Shown: positions 44,212 to 52,773, counted from the first letter of the stretch. The stretch is DNA of 60,108 nt from a bacterium (GCA_024228555.1 JAAETI010000866.1:1-60108), one strand, 5' to 3'. Numbers and translations are program-made. The notes: generated from the letters alone by a model not told the origin.

Positions 44212-45865
44212 GCGTGATCGTTACCGTCCCCGTAGCCGACCCGCCTCTGCCGTCACTGATTGTGTAGGCGAAGGTGTCCGGAGTGCTCCAATTGTCGGGA
44301 TCAGGGTGCTTGTAGCTGCACTTGGTGCCTTCATTGACAGCAGTGACGACACCGAACGTGCTGACTGAGCAACTGGTCACGGTCAGCGAATCGCCGTCGG
44401 GGTCGCTGTCATTGGCCAGCACCTTGACCTGAAACGCCTTGGTATGGACTCCACTTGTCGAATCGTTGGCCGCTACCGGGGGTTGGTTCTGTGGCGGCTG
44501 TGTGGTGGTGGTCGTGGTGGTCGTGGTGGTCGTGGTGGTCGTGGTGGTCGTGGTGGTCGTGGTGGTCGTGGTGGTCGTCGGGGACGTGGTCGTGGACGTT
44601 GTCGGGAACGTAGTCGTGGTCGTGGTCGCCGTCGGGGACGTGGTCGTAGTCGTGGTCGTGGTCGCCGTCGGAGACGTGGTCGATGTCGCGATCAGCGGTG
44701 GCAAAGTCGTCGACTCCGGAGCGACTGTTGTCACTACCGGAATCGTCGTTGGCGTGGGCAACCCAACCGTCTCCGGAGGCGTGATCGCCGATATCGGCCC
44801 CACTATCCCGGTCGCGACTGCGGTCACGACAACTGCACTCGTTGCCGCAAACGAACCCGCCCACTCTGCGACACGCTGAGACCCAGCTAGGAAGGGAATC
44901 TGGGCCAGGAATGTCAGCGGCCCGGTAAGTCGGCGCAGTCGGCTCGCCGAGATGTTTAGGAAGGCTCGCACCACTGTCGGATCAAACTGTGAACCGGCGT
45001 TCTCGCTCAGCTCCCGCAGCGCAAAACGGGGACTCATTGCGGGCTGGTAGGACCGCCGCGCCGTCATGGCATCAAATGCGTCGGCAACCGCGACAATCCG
45101 AGCGCCATGGTTGATTTCTTCACCTGAAAGGCCAAGCGGATAGCCGGTCCCGTCCCACCGTTCGTGATGATGGAGGATCGTGTCGCCCCACGGAGCCAGG
45201 AACTCCTTGATTGGCGAGATCAGTTCATCCCCCAGCTGGGGGTGCTGCCTGATCGCTTCCCACTCGGCGCTACCAAGACTGCCTTCCTTGTTGAGAATGT
45301 CCTCGTCGACCCTGAGCTTTCCGACGTCATGAAGCAGCGCCACCCAGCGCAGCTTCTCCCGGTCCTCAAGCGGGACGTCGAGTTCCTCGGCCAGAACATC
45401 AACAAAGGCTCTGGTGCGTTCTGCATGTCCGCGGGTGACCTTGTCGTGTGCATTCAACGCCGCCACCAGCATCAACACGGTCTCGCCGGCACGGGTGGGA
45501 TCGTCATCGATTCCCTGGTCGCGCGCTTCGTGAATCCGCGCCTGGAGCTGAGCCGTGGTCCACGTTCGCATCGCAACCTTGACGCGCGACGGCGCCGCCC
45601 CGGGGAAGACCAGGGACATGTCGAGCAGCGCGGCCAGGGGCAGGAACTTGCGGGCCATTCGATCGGCCAGCGAAACCGTTGCGAAGGAGGTCGCAAGCAC
45701 AGCAAACCACCATGCGATACCGCCCCAGATGCCGCTGTAGGTAGGCAGGACCCTTCCGACGATCGTGGCAGCAACGACTCCAAGCACCAACGGCACCACA
45801 AACACGAGGGTGCGCACAGCGCGCGACGCCCAGCGACGTGGTTGCCATCTGAATTCGGTGACCAT
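44201..45865 (-). CDS. HD-GYP domain protein with extracytoplasmic Thr-rich stalk and Ig-like domain
   Basis: The 554-aa protein has two membrane segments near residues 17-38 and 44-66. A cytoplasmic HD-GYP domain follows, with H-D at 179-180 (A-L-L-H-D-V-G-K), H-H-H-E-R-W-D-G-T-G-Y-P at 232-243 and A-V-A-D-A-F-D-A. A third membrane helix lies near 336-358. The remainder should be outside: about 100 residues of Pro/Thr-rich stalk with a long run of threonines, then an Ig/cadherin-like domain (P-P-V-A-A-N-D at its start, F-A-Y-T-I-S-D-G-R-G-G at its end). HD-GYP enzymes hydrolyse cyclic-di-GMP. This architecture suggests signalling between surface and nucleotide pool; catalysis is inferred from motif integrity. 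Confidence 0.88.
   Translation of the reverse strand: MVTEFRWQPRRWASRAVRTLVFVVPLVLGVVAATIVGRVLPTYSGIWGGIAWWFAVLATSFATVSLADRMARKFLPLAALLDMSLVFPGAAPSRVKVAMRTWTTAQLQARIHEARDQGIDDDPTRAGETVLMLVAALNAHDKVTRGHAERTRAFVDVLAEELDVPLEDREKLRWVALLHDVGKLRVDEDILNKEGSLGSAEWEAIRQHPQLGDELISPIKEFLAPWGDTILHHHERWDGTGYPLGLSGEEINHGARIVAVADAFDAMTARRSYQPAMSPRFALRELSENAGSQFDPTVVRAFLNISASRLRRLTGPLTFLAQIPFLAGSQRVAEWAGSFAATSAVVVTAVATGIVGPISAITPPETVGLPTPTTIPVVTTVAPESTTLPPLIATSTTSPTATTTTTTTTSPTATTTTTTFPTTSTTTSPTTTTTTTTTTTTTTTTTTTTTTTTTTQPPQNQPPVAANDSTSGVHTKAFQVKVLANDSDPDGDSLTVTSCSVSTFGVVTAVNEGTKCSYKHPDPDNWSTPDTFAYTISDGRGGSATGTVTITPTF
44507..44690. repeat. Low-complexity GTGGTC-type tandem repeat encoding the poly-Thr stalk
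   Basis: Short units related to GTGGTC or GTGGTCGTG are repeated many times on the + strand and read as ACN codons in the minus-strand HD-GYP gene. Scattered variants (Ser-Pro, Ala) interrupt it. It is a candidate for slippage: 3-bp multiples change stalk length, and other changes break the gene. Confidence 0.85.
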
Positions 45866-46018
45866 TAGTCCTCAATGCTCCGCGCCGACTGCGTGAACGC
45901 GGTCGGCTGCGCTGGTTGTATCGGCGCAATTGACTCCGATCTGTACCTCAATGGAGGTGGGTTTGCCCCCATGGCGGATTACGCTCGGGAGTCGATCGCT
46001 GAACAGCAAAGGACCAAC

Positions 46019-48304
46019 ATGAACCGGCTCGGCGCTCTCGCCATCACCGTCGCCATCGTCACCACTGCGTTCATCGCATTGCCCCGCTCGGCCGAAGCTG
46101 CTCCCGGTGATGCCATCGTTGCCGGAGAGGTACGTGTGGAGGCGACCTACGAGCACATCGGGGTGGTCTGGGAAGTCAGCGGCGATGACAATCTGAACAG
46201 CACCATGCAGCTCGAGTTCCGAGGGCAGGGATCCGTATCCCCCATGGAGCGAGGAGCGATGGCGGTACGGGCTCACCCATCGATCGTCGTCAATGGGGAG
46301 CCGCTGGGCCTCAATCAATGGGGAGCCAGCGCGATGTTCCTCGACGATGGCGACGACTACGAGCTGCGTCTCACGCTCACCGATCCTGATGGCGGAAGCA
46401 CCAGTACGACGCTGTGGGCAGCAACACGGACTGTTGCGGAGCCAGATCGAACCGGTCGGCAGCTCCACGTGGCCCCGGGCTCAGGTGGTGGGTCGGGAAC
46501 CAGCGGCGACCCTTTTCGCGGTCTGCAGGCAGCCGCCGATGCATCTCAGCCGGGTGACACTTTCACGGTGGCCGCCGGCACCTACAGCCCCTTTGAGGTG
46601 ACCACCTCGGGAATGGCGGACCACCCGATCGTCTTCGTTGCCGATGGAACAGCGATCATCGACGGGGCCAACACCGACCGCGGCGTCGTCACCATCGGCA
46701 CATACAACACCGACACCAGTCACATCATCCTGGGCGGGTTCATCATCCAGGATGGTCGGTGGGGAATCGATGCGCAGAACACCCAAGACATCCTGATCAC
46801 CGACAACACCATCCAAGATGTCGACCACGGAATGCTAAATCGGCGAGACAACGGATCAGAGGCACGCCAGACCGTCTGCGATAACGAGATCACCGGACGC
46901 ACCGCTTGGCCCCAGCCAGGTGTCATCCCGGGCGAACGTGGAATCGATCTGCGCGGCTCCGGCAATGTTGTCTGCCACAACACGGTCCGCTATTTCGGCG
47001 ACTGCGTCTCGGTCCAACCGTTCACCGGAGACTCGTATGGGAGCGACATCTTCGGCAACGACGCCGCCTTCTGCGTCGATGATGGAATCGAGATCGACTA
47101 CAACCAGGCGAACGTCAGGGTCTGGGGCAATCGGGTTACCAACGCCCGCATGGGAGTCAGTGTCCAACCGATCGCCGGCGGCCCCGCCTACATCTTCCGC
47201 AACGAGTTCTTCAACCTGGAGAGCGTCCCCATCAAGATGCACAACGACACGACTGGGTTCATCGTTGCTCACAACACCGGAGTAAAGGTCGGCGACGGTC
47301 ATGGTGACAACGGAGCCATGTGGCGCAACGCCACCTTCCGCAACAACGTGTTCATTGGGACCCGCTATGCCTTCGAGTTCACAACCGTGCGTGATGAGGG
47401 CTTCCGTGACTTCGACTACAACGCCTGGGGGACGACCCGTGAGGTCGACCCCGGTGGCCCCTGGTTCAAATGGGAGAACGTCCGCTATGACCGCATGGAT
47501 GATCTCCCCGCCGGCGTCGAAGACCACGGAGTCGAGGTTGGCCTGCTTGACCTCGTCGGGGCCAGCCTGCCTTCCGCCTACACCGCAGCCGTCGCACCGG
47601 GCACGGCAGACTTGCGACCAGCGTCTGGGTCGTCAGCAATCAACGGTGGGACTCCCCTCGACAATCTCAACGATGGGGTGACGATCGTGGGCGATCCCGA
47701 CATGGGGGCATTCGAGTACGGATTTGCCTTGCCGGAGTACGGCCCTCGTGGCGAGCACGTCGGATCACGCTTCATCGACGTACCCGTCGGCAGCCTGTTC
47801 TTCGACGACGTTGAATGGTTGGCGGATTCGGAGATCACAAAGGGCTGCAATCCGCCACTCAACAACCGATTCTGTCCCAGCGACAATGTGACTAGGGGGC
47901 AGATGGCGGCGTTTCTGACAAGGGCACTCGACCTGCCCCCAGGACGAGCAGGGGTATTCACCGATGATGACGACTCGGTGTTTGAAGCCGACATCGAAGC
48001 GCTCGCCGCCGCCGGGATCACCATCGGGTGCAACCCCCCAGCCAACGACCGGTTCTGCCCGACCAGCAATGTGACCAGGGGGCAGATGGCTGCTTTCCTG
48101 ACCAGAGCCCTCGACCTCCCCGCAGGACCAACGGGGGCATTCACTGACGACAACGACTCGGAGTTCGAGACCGACATCGAAGCGCTCGCCGCCGCCGGGA
48201 TCACCACCGGCTGCAACCCACCGGCCAACGACCGGTTCTGCCCCAACGACAACGTCACCAGAGGTCAAATGGCCGCCTTCCTCAACCGAGGGCTGTCGGA
48301 CTGA
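46019..48304 (+). CDS. Secreted right-handed beta-helix protein with three C-terminal SLH-like repeats
   Basis: I chose ATG 46019 (AAAGGA upstream), which starts a signal peptide ending near A-E-A-A-P; 761 aa. A short beta domain at residues about 35-140 precedes a parallel beta-helix (about 145-580) marked by G-T-S-G-D-P-F-R-G-L-Q-A-A, then P-G-D-T-F-T-V-A-A-G-T-Y and repeated I-x-D-N-T-I, V-C-H-N-T-V and F-R-N-N-V-F coils, typical of pectate lyase-like or carbohydrate-binding folds. The last 170 residues hold three G-C-N-P-P-x-N-x-R-F-C-P repeats with M-A-A-F-L helices. It is a surface-anchored polysaccharide-acting or adhesin protein; catalytic activity is unproven. Confidence 0.85.
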   Translation: MNRLGALAITVAIVTTAFIALPRSAEAAPGDAIVAGEVRVEATYEHIGVVWEVSGDDNLNSTMQLEFRGQGSVSPMERGAMAVRAHPSIVVNGEPLGLNQWGASAMFLDDGDDYELRLTLTDPDGGSTSTTLWAATRTVAEPDRTGRQLHVAPGSGGGSGTSGDPFRGLQAAADASQPGDTFTVAAGTYSPFEVTTSGMADHPIVFVADGTAIIDGANTDRGVVTIGTYNTDTSHIILGGFIIQDGRWGIDAQNTQDILITDNTIQDVDHGMLNRRDNGSEARQTVCDNEITGRTAWPQPGVIPGERGIDLRGSGNVVCHNTVRYFGDCVSVQPFTGDSYGSDIFGNDAAFCVDDGIEIDYNQANVRVWGNRVTNARMGVSVQPIAGGPAYIFRNEFFNLESVPIKMHNDTTGFIVAHNTGVKVGDGHGDNGAMWRNATFRNNVFIGTRYAFEFTTVRDEGFRDFDYNAWGTTREVDPGGPWFKWENVRYDRMDDLPAGVEDHGVEVGLLDLVGASLPSAYTAAVAPGTADLRPASGSSAINGGTPLDNLNDGVTIVGDPDMGAFEYGFALPEYGPRGEHVGSRFIDVPVGSLFFDDVEWLADSEITKGCNPPLNNRFCPSDNVTRGQMAAFLTRALDLPPGRAGVFTDDDDSVFEADIEALAAAGITIGCNPPANDRFCPTSNVTRGQMAAFLTRALDLPAGPTGAFTDDNDSEFETDIEALAAAGITTGCNPPANDRFCPNDNVTRGQMAAFLNRGLSD

Positions 48305-48378
48305 GCCACCGCACTGAGCGCGACAGAACTGGTAGTGATTGCTCCGTTGCGCCGACAGGTGACCCGTGGGCCCAGCAC

Positions 48379-48780
48379 GACAGTCATTCTGCGATCGATA
48401 CGATCGGCTCGAGACTCACTGTTGTGCCCACATGTCGCTCTGACGCCGTGACGCGTTTGCCGATCCGGGTGCGGCAGATCATCCGCAACCTCTTCACCAA
48501 TGTCGACCACTGCGGCGGTGACCGGGTCCGAATCGAGGCGGCTGTCGACGACGGTGTTGCGATACTCATAGTCCGAGACAGTGGCAGCCCCCTGCCTCCA
48601 GAACGGCGAGCAGATCTTCCAACCGTACGAGTCATCCGGCCCGGTTCGTGGCCAGCCGGCAACGAACGGTCTTGGCCTCGCCGTATCGCGAACTCTGGCG
48701 GGGCTGATGGATGGAACTATCAGATATGACCATGATGGAGACCGGTCCGTCTGCGAACTCATGCTTCCCACCGAAGCAGC
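48379..48780 (+). pseudogene. Frameshifted relic of a histidine kinase ATPase domain
   Basis: The first frame reads I-R-V-R-Q-I-I-R-N-L-F-T-N-V-D-H-C-G-G (N-box) then V-R-D-S-G-S-P-L-P-P-E (G1 box, with D-S-G replacing D-N/D-G). A +1 change near 48600 then continues Q-I-F-Q-P-Y, N-G-L-G-L-A-V-S-R-T-L-A-G-L-M-D-G (G2 box) and V-C-E-L-M-L-P. Upstream HisKA and sensor parts are absent. It fills most of the 563-bp space between the beta-helix and PAC2 genes. A sequencing error could explain the shift, but the missing N-terminal half argues for a relic. Confidence 0.7.
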
Positions 48781-48867
48781 GTTGTCGCTGCTATCTCCTG
48801 ACGTTGTCGACAGCCACAGCTTGATCCGGGCAATGGCCCTGCCAAGAGCTCTAGGCTCTGAGTCCTC

Positions 48868-49695
48868 ATGGATGACCTCTACGAAATCATCGCCGAACCC
48901 AAACTACGAGAGCCAGCTCTGATCCTGGCTCTGTCCGGATGGGTTGATGCCGGGGGTTCTGGAACCGCCGCAGCCGACTTCCTTGCCAAGGACGGTGACG
49001 AACTCGTTCGCTTCAACGGCGATGCCATCTTTGACTACCGCGCCAACCGGCCAACCGTTCGATTCCGCGAAGGCAGGATGACCGAGGTCGAGTGGCCGGG
49101 GATCACCATTCATCGGCGGGCGCTTGCGGAGCGCGACCTACTGGTAATGGTCGGGACGGAACCTGACTATCGCTGGAAGGCGTTTGGCGAGGGCGTCGCC
49201 GACCTAATGGAACGCTTCGGGATCGGTCTGATCATCACAATCGGTGCCGTCCCCGCTGCAGTTCCCCACACTTACCCGCCACCGGTGATGATGACAGCGT
49301 CGACGGACGAACTCGTCGGCAGTGACGATGTCGCCCTCGGCGATGATCTCGATGTGCCGGGGGCAGCGGTCAACGTTGTCGCCGACGCTGCGGTGCGACG
49401 CGGGGTCGGGACCATCGGGTATTGGGCGCAGATTCCGCACTATGTCAACGAGCGATATCACGCTGGGGGTTTGGCGCTGCTGAGGCGGATTGCGGTTCGT
49501 TTGGACCTGGACCTCGATCTGACTGAGGTGGTCGAAGCTGCCGATGAACAGGCGACGCAGATCAATGAGTTGATTGCAACGAGGCCCGAAAACGAAGCCC
49601 ATGTGCAGAAGCTCGAACTGCTTGCCGAAGAAGGCAGACTCGCGAGCGGCGACGAACTCGCAGCCGAAATCGAACGCTTCCTCGCCGACGACTAG
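48868..49695 (+). CDS. PAC2 family protein
   Basis: The 275-aa protein matches the PAC2 family: L-R-E-P-A-L-I-L-A-L-S-G-W-V-D-A-G-G-S-G near the N-terminus, F-D-Y-R-A-N-R-P-T-V, and a helical C-terminus. PAC2 denotes proteasome assembly chaperone 2; bacterial members are common in actinobacteria with proteasomes, but their role is not settled. The presence of bpa in this window fits. The GH13 gene originally began 24 bp downstream, so the two were probably one operon before the element inserted. Confidence 0.88.
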   Translation: MDDLYEIIAEPKLREPALILALSGWVDAGGSGTAAADFLAKDGDELVRFNGDAIFDYRANRPTVRFREGRMTEVEWPGITIHRRALAERDLLVMVGTEPDYRWKAFGEGVADLMERFGIGLIITIGAVPAAVPHTYPPPVMMTASTDELVGSDDVALGDDLDVPGAAVNVVADAAVRRGVGTIGYWAQIPHYVNERYHAGGLALLRRIAVRLDLDLDLTEVVEAADEQATQINELIATRPENEAHVQKLELLAEEGRLASGDELAAEIERFLADD

Positions 49696-49719
49696 CGACC
49701 CCGGTAGCATCCAGCCTTC

Positions 49720-49836
49720 ATGACAACACCTTTCGACCAAGCACCCGCATGGGTCAAAGACGCAGTCTTCTATCAGAGACTCGGTGGCCGACCCTTCGCT
49801 GCGGTTTCGCTTGCCGCTCGACACCCTCACAGATAG
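49720..49836 (+). pseudogene. 5' fragment of the host GH13 gene, cut off by the integrative element
   Basis: ATG 49720 encodes MTTPFDQAPAWVKDAVFYQ and then runs into element sequence, stopping at TAG 49836 after 38 codons. The 19 host codons end within the 12-base core. Joining base 49777 directly to 57336 restores an uninterrupted 472-aa GH13 protein (D-A-V-F-Y-Q then I-F-P-D-R-F-A-K), the canonical start of a cyclomaltodextrinase/neopullulanase barrel. The fragment is too short to be functional. Confidence 0.88.
49766..49777 (+). repeat. Left attachment site core (attL)
   Basis: TCTTCTATCAGA, shared exactly with 57324-57335 at the other end of the element. It is the crossover region inferred from where host and element sequence change. 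Confidence 0.85.
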
Positions 49837-49879
49837 GTCATCCGGCGCTTCCGATGAGGGCGCGCCGCCACGTGAATGA
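49778..49879 (+). other. Predicted alternative C-terminal coding tail of the recombinase in circular form
   Basis: In the excised circle, base 57335 is followed by 49778. The recombinase frame then continues for 33 codons (D-S-V-A-D-P-S-L-R-F-R-L-P-L-D-T then ending G-A-P-P-R-E) to TGA at 49877-49879. In the integrated state shown here this stretch has no start of its own. The prediction depends on the exact core assignment. Confidence 0.6.
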
Positions 49880-50007
49880 CACCCGATGCGGAATCGCCTG
49901 CCCTTCGCCTTACGGTCGCCGTCGCCTGGGATGAGCTCGACATCCGTCATCACTGAAGCCATTCCCTCATTGATCTCCCGTAGCAACCGACAGGACGGCA
50001 GGTGCCT

Positions 50008-50175
50008 ATGAATGAACGATCCGAGCATGACGAAAGGGACTTCGGTGGTCCCGGCTGGGAGAAGGAGCATTCCGTCGACCACGCTGACTACCTAGACTCG
50101 ATCTTCGACGAGGATGACCCCTTCCACGAGGAGGCTCTCAAGTCCTACAACGAGGAGCGGGCGAGAAGGGGATAG
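50008..50175 (+). CDS. Small acidic protein, 55 aa, element cargo
   Basis: ATG 50008 opens 55 codons, MNERSEHDERDFGGPGWEKE then an acidic helix-prone stretch (Y-L-D-S-I-F-D-E-D-D-P-F-H-E-E-A) and a basic tail (E-E-R-A-R-R-G). Composition and codon use look coding. It could be an inhibitor or small regulator near the TIR gene, but no family is recognised and no strong ribosome site is seen. Confidence 0.5.
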   Translation: MNERSEHDERDFGGPGWEKEHSVDHADYLDSIFDEDDPFHEEALKSYNEERARRG

Positions 50176-50389
50176 GGTCCTCGGTTCATCTGCGGGGACA
50201 CCCTCGAATCGGACGACGAGCAGGCAGATATCGGGATCGTCATCTAAGAACGTCTCAAGCACTCCCATGACAGAAGCGGATTCTTGCCGCCCACCACTTG
50301 GCGAGGGAGGCGCCATCTGCTCTCAAGCCTCGTGCCGACAAGCCGATCATCTCATGTGATCTCAAATTGAGTGCCAGAATGGAATTGCT

Positions 50390-51262
50390 TTGAACGGTCA
50401 ATCCGAACGAATACATACCATCAGGGCAGTCGCTGAAGTGCTTGGCGCTGAGGACTGGTCGATCATTGACATGACGCTTGAGGCTTTTGGGTGCCCGACT
50501 CTCGATACGTGGTCGGGCAACACCCGCGACTATGTGCTCGAAATGGTCTTGAGCGCTCCCGAACCTGCGGTGATAGCACTTGCGGAGCACCTCGATCTTG
50601 TTGCCCAGCCAATGGGTGAGGTTGGCGACGCAGACTGCTGGGAGGAGGGCTACTTCCGACTCTTTCTCTCGCACCTGGCGCGGCACAAGGTCTTTGCTCA
50701 TGAACTCAAATCCGAGCTCGCAAGCCGCGCCATCTCGGGATTCGTAGCGCATGACGACATCACACCGACCGCAGAATGGATCAGCGAGATTGAGAGCGCG
50801 TTGTTCTCAGCGGATGCATTGGTCGCTCTCATGCACGAGGGCTTCGAGAACAGCTATTGGACAGACCAGGAGGTCGGGGTCGTCATGGGTCGGCGGAAGC
50901 CAATCCTTTCCGTGAAACTAGAGACCGATCCCCACGGATTCCTGGGCAAGTTCCAGGCGATCCCTGGCGGCGCCGCAGAGACGGTCGCCGCCCGCATCTT
51001 CTCTGCTCTCGTCAGTAGGGAGGATACCGCCAGGGCCATAGCTTATGCCGTGGTCCACAGGACCGAGCGAGGCAGAGGTCACAACGACAACCAAGACAAC
51101 TTCCGCCTCCTGGGCCAGATCAGTTACTTCGATGACACTCTTGCGAAGCGCTTGCGGACTGCGATGGACGAAAGCCACTACGTGGCGGAGGCGTACAACA
51201 AGATCACGATCATGACCAAGTTATTCGATCGCTTCGGCTACCAACTCGACTACGAGGAGTGA
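50390..51262 (+). CDS. TIR-domain protein, probable antiphage NADase effector
   Basis: It starts at TTG 50390, giving 290 aa. Residues 1-85 are a helical N-terminal domain of unknown kind with W-S-G-N-T-R-D-Y-V-L-E. Residues about 87-200 are a TIR fold: Y-F-R-L-F-L-S-H, G-F-V-A-H-D-D-I-T-P-T-A-E-W, then A-L-V-A-L-M-H-E-G-F-E-N-S-Y-W-T-D-Q-E-V-G. E161 in the last segment sits where the catalytic glutamate of NAD-cleaving TIR domains lies. A C-terminal region of about 90 residues may sense infection or form oligomers. In bacteria such proteins deplete NAD during phage infection. Placement on a mobile element with Mrr supports defence; activity is inference. Confidence 0.85.
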   Translation: MNGQSERIHTIRAVAEVLGAEDWSIIDMTLEAFGCPTLDTWSGNTRDYVLEMVLSAPEPAVIALAEHLDLVAQPMGEVGDADCWEEGYFRLFLSHLARHKVFAHELKSELASRAISGFVAHDDITPTAEWISEIESALFSADALVALMHEGFENSYWTDQEVGVVMGRRKPILSVKLETDPHGFLGKFQAIPGGAAETVAARIFSALVSREDTARAIAYAVVHRTERGRGHNDNQDNFRLLGQISYFDDTLAKRLRTAMDESHYVAEAYNKITIMTKLFDRFGYQLDYEE

Positions 51263-51734
51263 ATCCAACGAGCAGGCATGGCTCCCCGCGGCCCATCGAC
51301 AAGCCGAGCTGTTTGCGAAAGCCTCGCAGGGCCTTGTCGTCTATCAGCTGAACGTCGACCTGATCGATGGGACGTCGACATGGAATGTTGACCTTGGTCT
51401 CGGGCAACCTCCGCCTGGATCTCCGCCGCCCGAAGGTGATCTGATTGACCCGAATCCACTCATCCGTCGTGCTGACCCGTCGAGCGCCCAAGTGGCGATT
51501 GAGCTGAAGGCGATCGTCCACTGCGTGTCAGAACTCTGGAACGTAAGCACGCGCAGCAGCCCTAACGGCTCCGGTCTCGATGCGAAGACAGGCATCGTCG
51601 TGAACATGGACAACATGAGCCTCACCACGACCGCTTATCACGAAAGACCCCCGGCCCCACAGGTCGGGGACCCGATGCGTTACGACGCCTTCATTCAGCG
51701 CCTCTGCTCGGAGTACGTCGCCAGATTCACCTAG
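51258..51734 (+). CDS. Coding-like ORF in +1 frame after the TIR gene, no standard start
   Basis: The frame is open from about 51213 to TAG 51734 and reads as a plausible protein (A-W-L-P-A-A-H-R-Q-A-E-L-F, then V-V-Y-Q-L-N-V-D-L-I-D-G-T-S-T-W, then A-I-E-L-K-A-I-V-H-C). No ATG, GTG or TTG occurs before GTG 51492, which would leave only the last 80 residues. The upstream TIR frame ends G-A-G-G-A-G-T-G-A, so a +1 shift at its stop would join the two into one longer product. Alternatives are a truncated gene or initiation at a rare codon. The family is not recognised. Confidence 0.5.
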   Translation, partial: SESNEQAWLPAAHRQAELFAKASQGLVVYQLNVDLIDGTSTWNVDLGLGQPPPGSPPPEGDLIDPNPLIRRADPSSAQVAIELKAIVHCVSELWNVSTRSSPNGSGLDAKTGIVVNMDNMSLTTTAYHERPPAPQVGDPMRYDAFIQRLCSEYVARFT

Positions 51735-52372
51735 ACACGTCCGGCCTTTCTGAAGAGACCCTCGCCCATCCCACGGGCGGGGGTCCTCCTCTGTCGGGGG
51801 AGGCCCTGCCTCCGTCGAAGTCCGCAGGTTCGCCCGAATGCGAGCTTCTCTACGTCTCGACGCCGAAGGTAACACAACTCCTCGCTCGATCCTCCTCCTT
51901 CCGACAAGAGAACTAGCGAGAGGAGAAGGGAACCCATTCCCTCGCTCGAAACTCCTTCCTATGAGCAACACGAAAGGCCCCGACGATGACGAACGAAGAT
52001 CGCCCTCGATGCCGATGCCACTCCGATATGTGACGCCCGGACCCACGGTTGACACTGGAGCGGTGGTTCCCTTTGAGAAGGCCCCCTCCTTGGCCCCGAC
52101 GCTGCCTCATTAGATCGCCGCTCGGGCTAGGGGCATGTCCGGCCACGTCAGCGAAGCTGCAAAGCTCAGATCGTTCCAAGCTTCTCCTATACGCGCAATG
52201 CGGGCGCGTGTAATGGGCGGGGGCAATACGAGGGAAAAGCAGGGCACCCGCTCCGCACCGAGAGATTTGGTCGGCGGCCTCCGACCCCCGGTGCTCGGTG
52301 GGTCCATTCCCCGAGATGCTGGGAGAAGTTCCGGGCTAGTTTCCGGAATCTCGCGGGATATCCCCGGCCTCG
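51735..52372. other. Non-coding or weakly coding stretch inside the element (638 bp)
   Basis: A hairpin at 51757-51785 follows the TIR-associated ORF. The rest holds repeated short motifs (CTCGCTCGA twice near 51883 and 51942), a possible 50-codon ORF at 51961-52113 (MSNTKGPDDDERRS start, proline-rich, no ribosome site), and a 6-bp GGTCGG/CCGACC hairpin near 52270. I see no recognisable gene. A structured RNA is possible but unsupported. Confidence 0.45.
51757..51785 (+). terminator. GC-rich hairpin after TIR-associated ORF
   Basis: An 11-bp stem with one G-T pair (51757-51767 with 51775-51785) and a 7-base loop begins 22 bases after the stop at 51734. It is followed by a pyrimidine-rich CCTCCTCTGTC. 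It is a plausible terminator for the TIR transcript. Confidence 0.6.
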
Positions 52373-52645
52373 CTACCTGCGACTGAGTGCTTGGCGGGCG
52401 AGGTTCGTGAGTTCGGGTTGGATCCGTATTTGTGCGATGTCGCCATTTCCGTCAACCTGCGATCCGCCCTTTAGATACCCCCGTTCGGTGAGACGCTTGA
52501 CGGTCCACTTCCGCCCCTCTGACTCATCGGCACGGAAGACGACGGCGGTCGGTTCTTCGCCTCGCTTGATGGCGGTTTGAACAGTGCGAAGTATCTCGGC
52601 TTCGATCGCGTTCAGCATTGTTCGATGTCCATTCGATAGTTGCAT
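52373..52645 (-). CDS. Small winged-helix-like protein, element cargo
   Basis: ATG 52645 gives 90 aa (MQLSNGHRTMLNAIEAEILR). The pattern of helices followed by K-W-T-V-K-R-L-T-E-R-G-Y-L-K-G-G and a short beta segment I-A-Q-I-R-I-Q-P suggests a winged helix-turn-helix. It is divergent from the PH/GRAM-like gene across 128 bp, so it may regulate that promoter. No family is recognised, and the ribosome site is weak. The frame is open much further upstream, but that part is proline/arginine-rich and looks non-coding. Confidence 0.55.
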   Translation of the reverse strand: MQLSNGHRTMLNAIEAEILRTVQTAIKRGEEPTAVVFRADESEGRKWTVKRLTERGYLKGGSQVDGNGDIAQIRIQPELTNLARQALSRR

Positions 52646-52773
52646 CTCAGACGAAGAGCGTATCAGCGGGGTCTCGAATTCTGATTGAGGCCGTAGGAGT
52701 CTCCTATCTACGGCGTGGCGTTGCGTGCCGCTACAGTTCGCCGTAGCCGGGATATCGTGAGAGGGGAACGCCG

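Noticed and set aside
44507-44690. Possible CRISPR-like repeat array
   Set aside because: Repeat units are only 6-9 bp with no unique spacers; it is a coding microsatellite. No CRISPR array seen elsewhere in the window.
44439-44890. Two + strand ORFs rich in Val or Arg/Gly opposite the HD-GYP stalk
   Set aside because: They are antisense readings of the GTGGTC repeat; the minus-strand frame has the HD-GYP domain and is the real gene.
49204-50082. 292-codon minus-strand ORF spanning PAC2 and the left end of the element
   Set aside because: It crosses the insertion junction and is antisense to a recognised PAC2 gene; no motif seen.
52255-52290. Hairpin GGTCGG/CCGACC considered as a tRNA or structured RNA
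   Set aside because: No cloverleaf, no T-loop GTTC consensus and no T-run; an isolated 6-bp stem is not enough.
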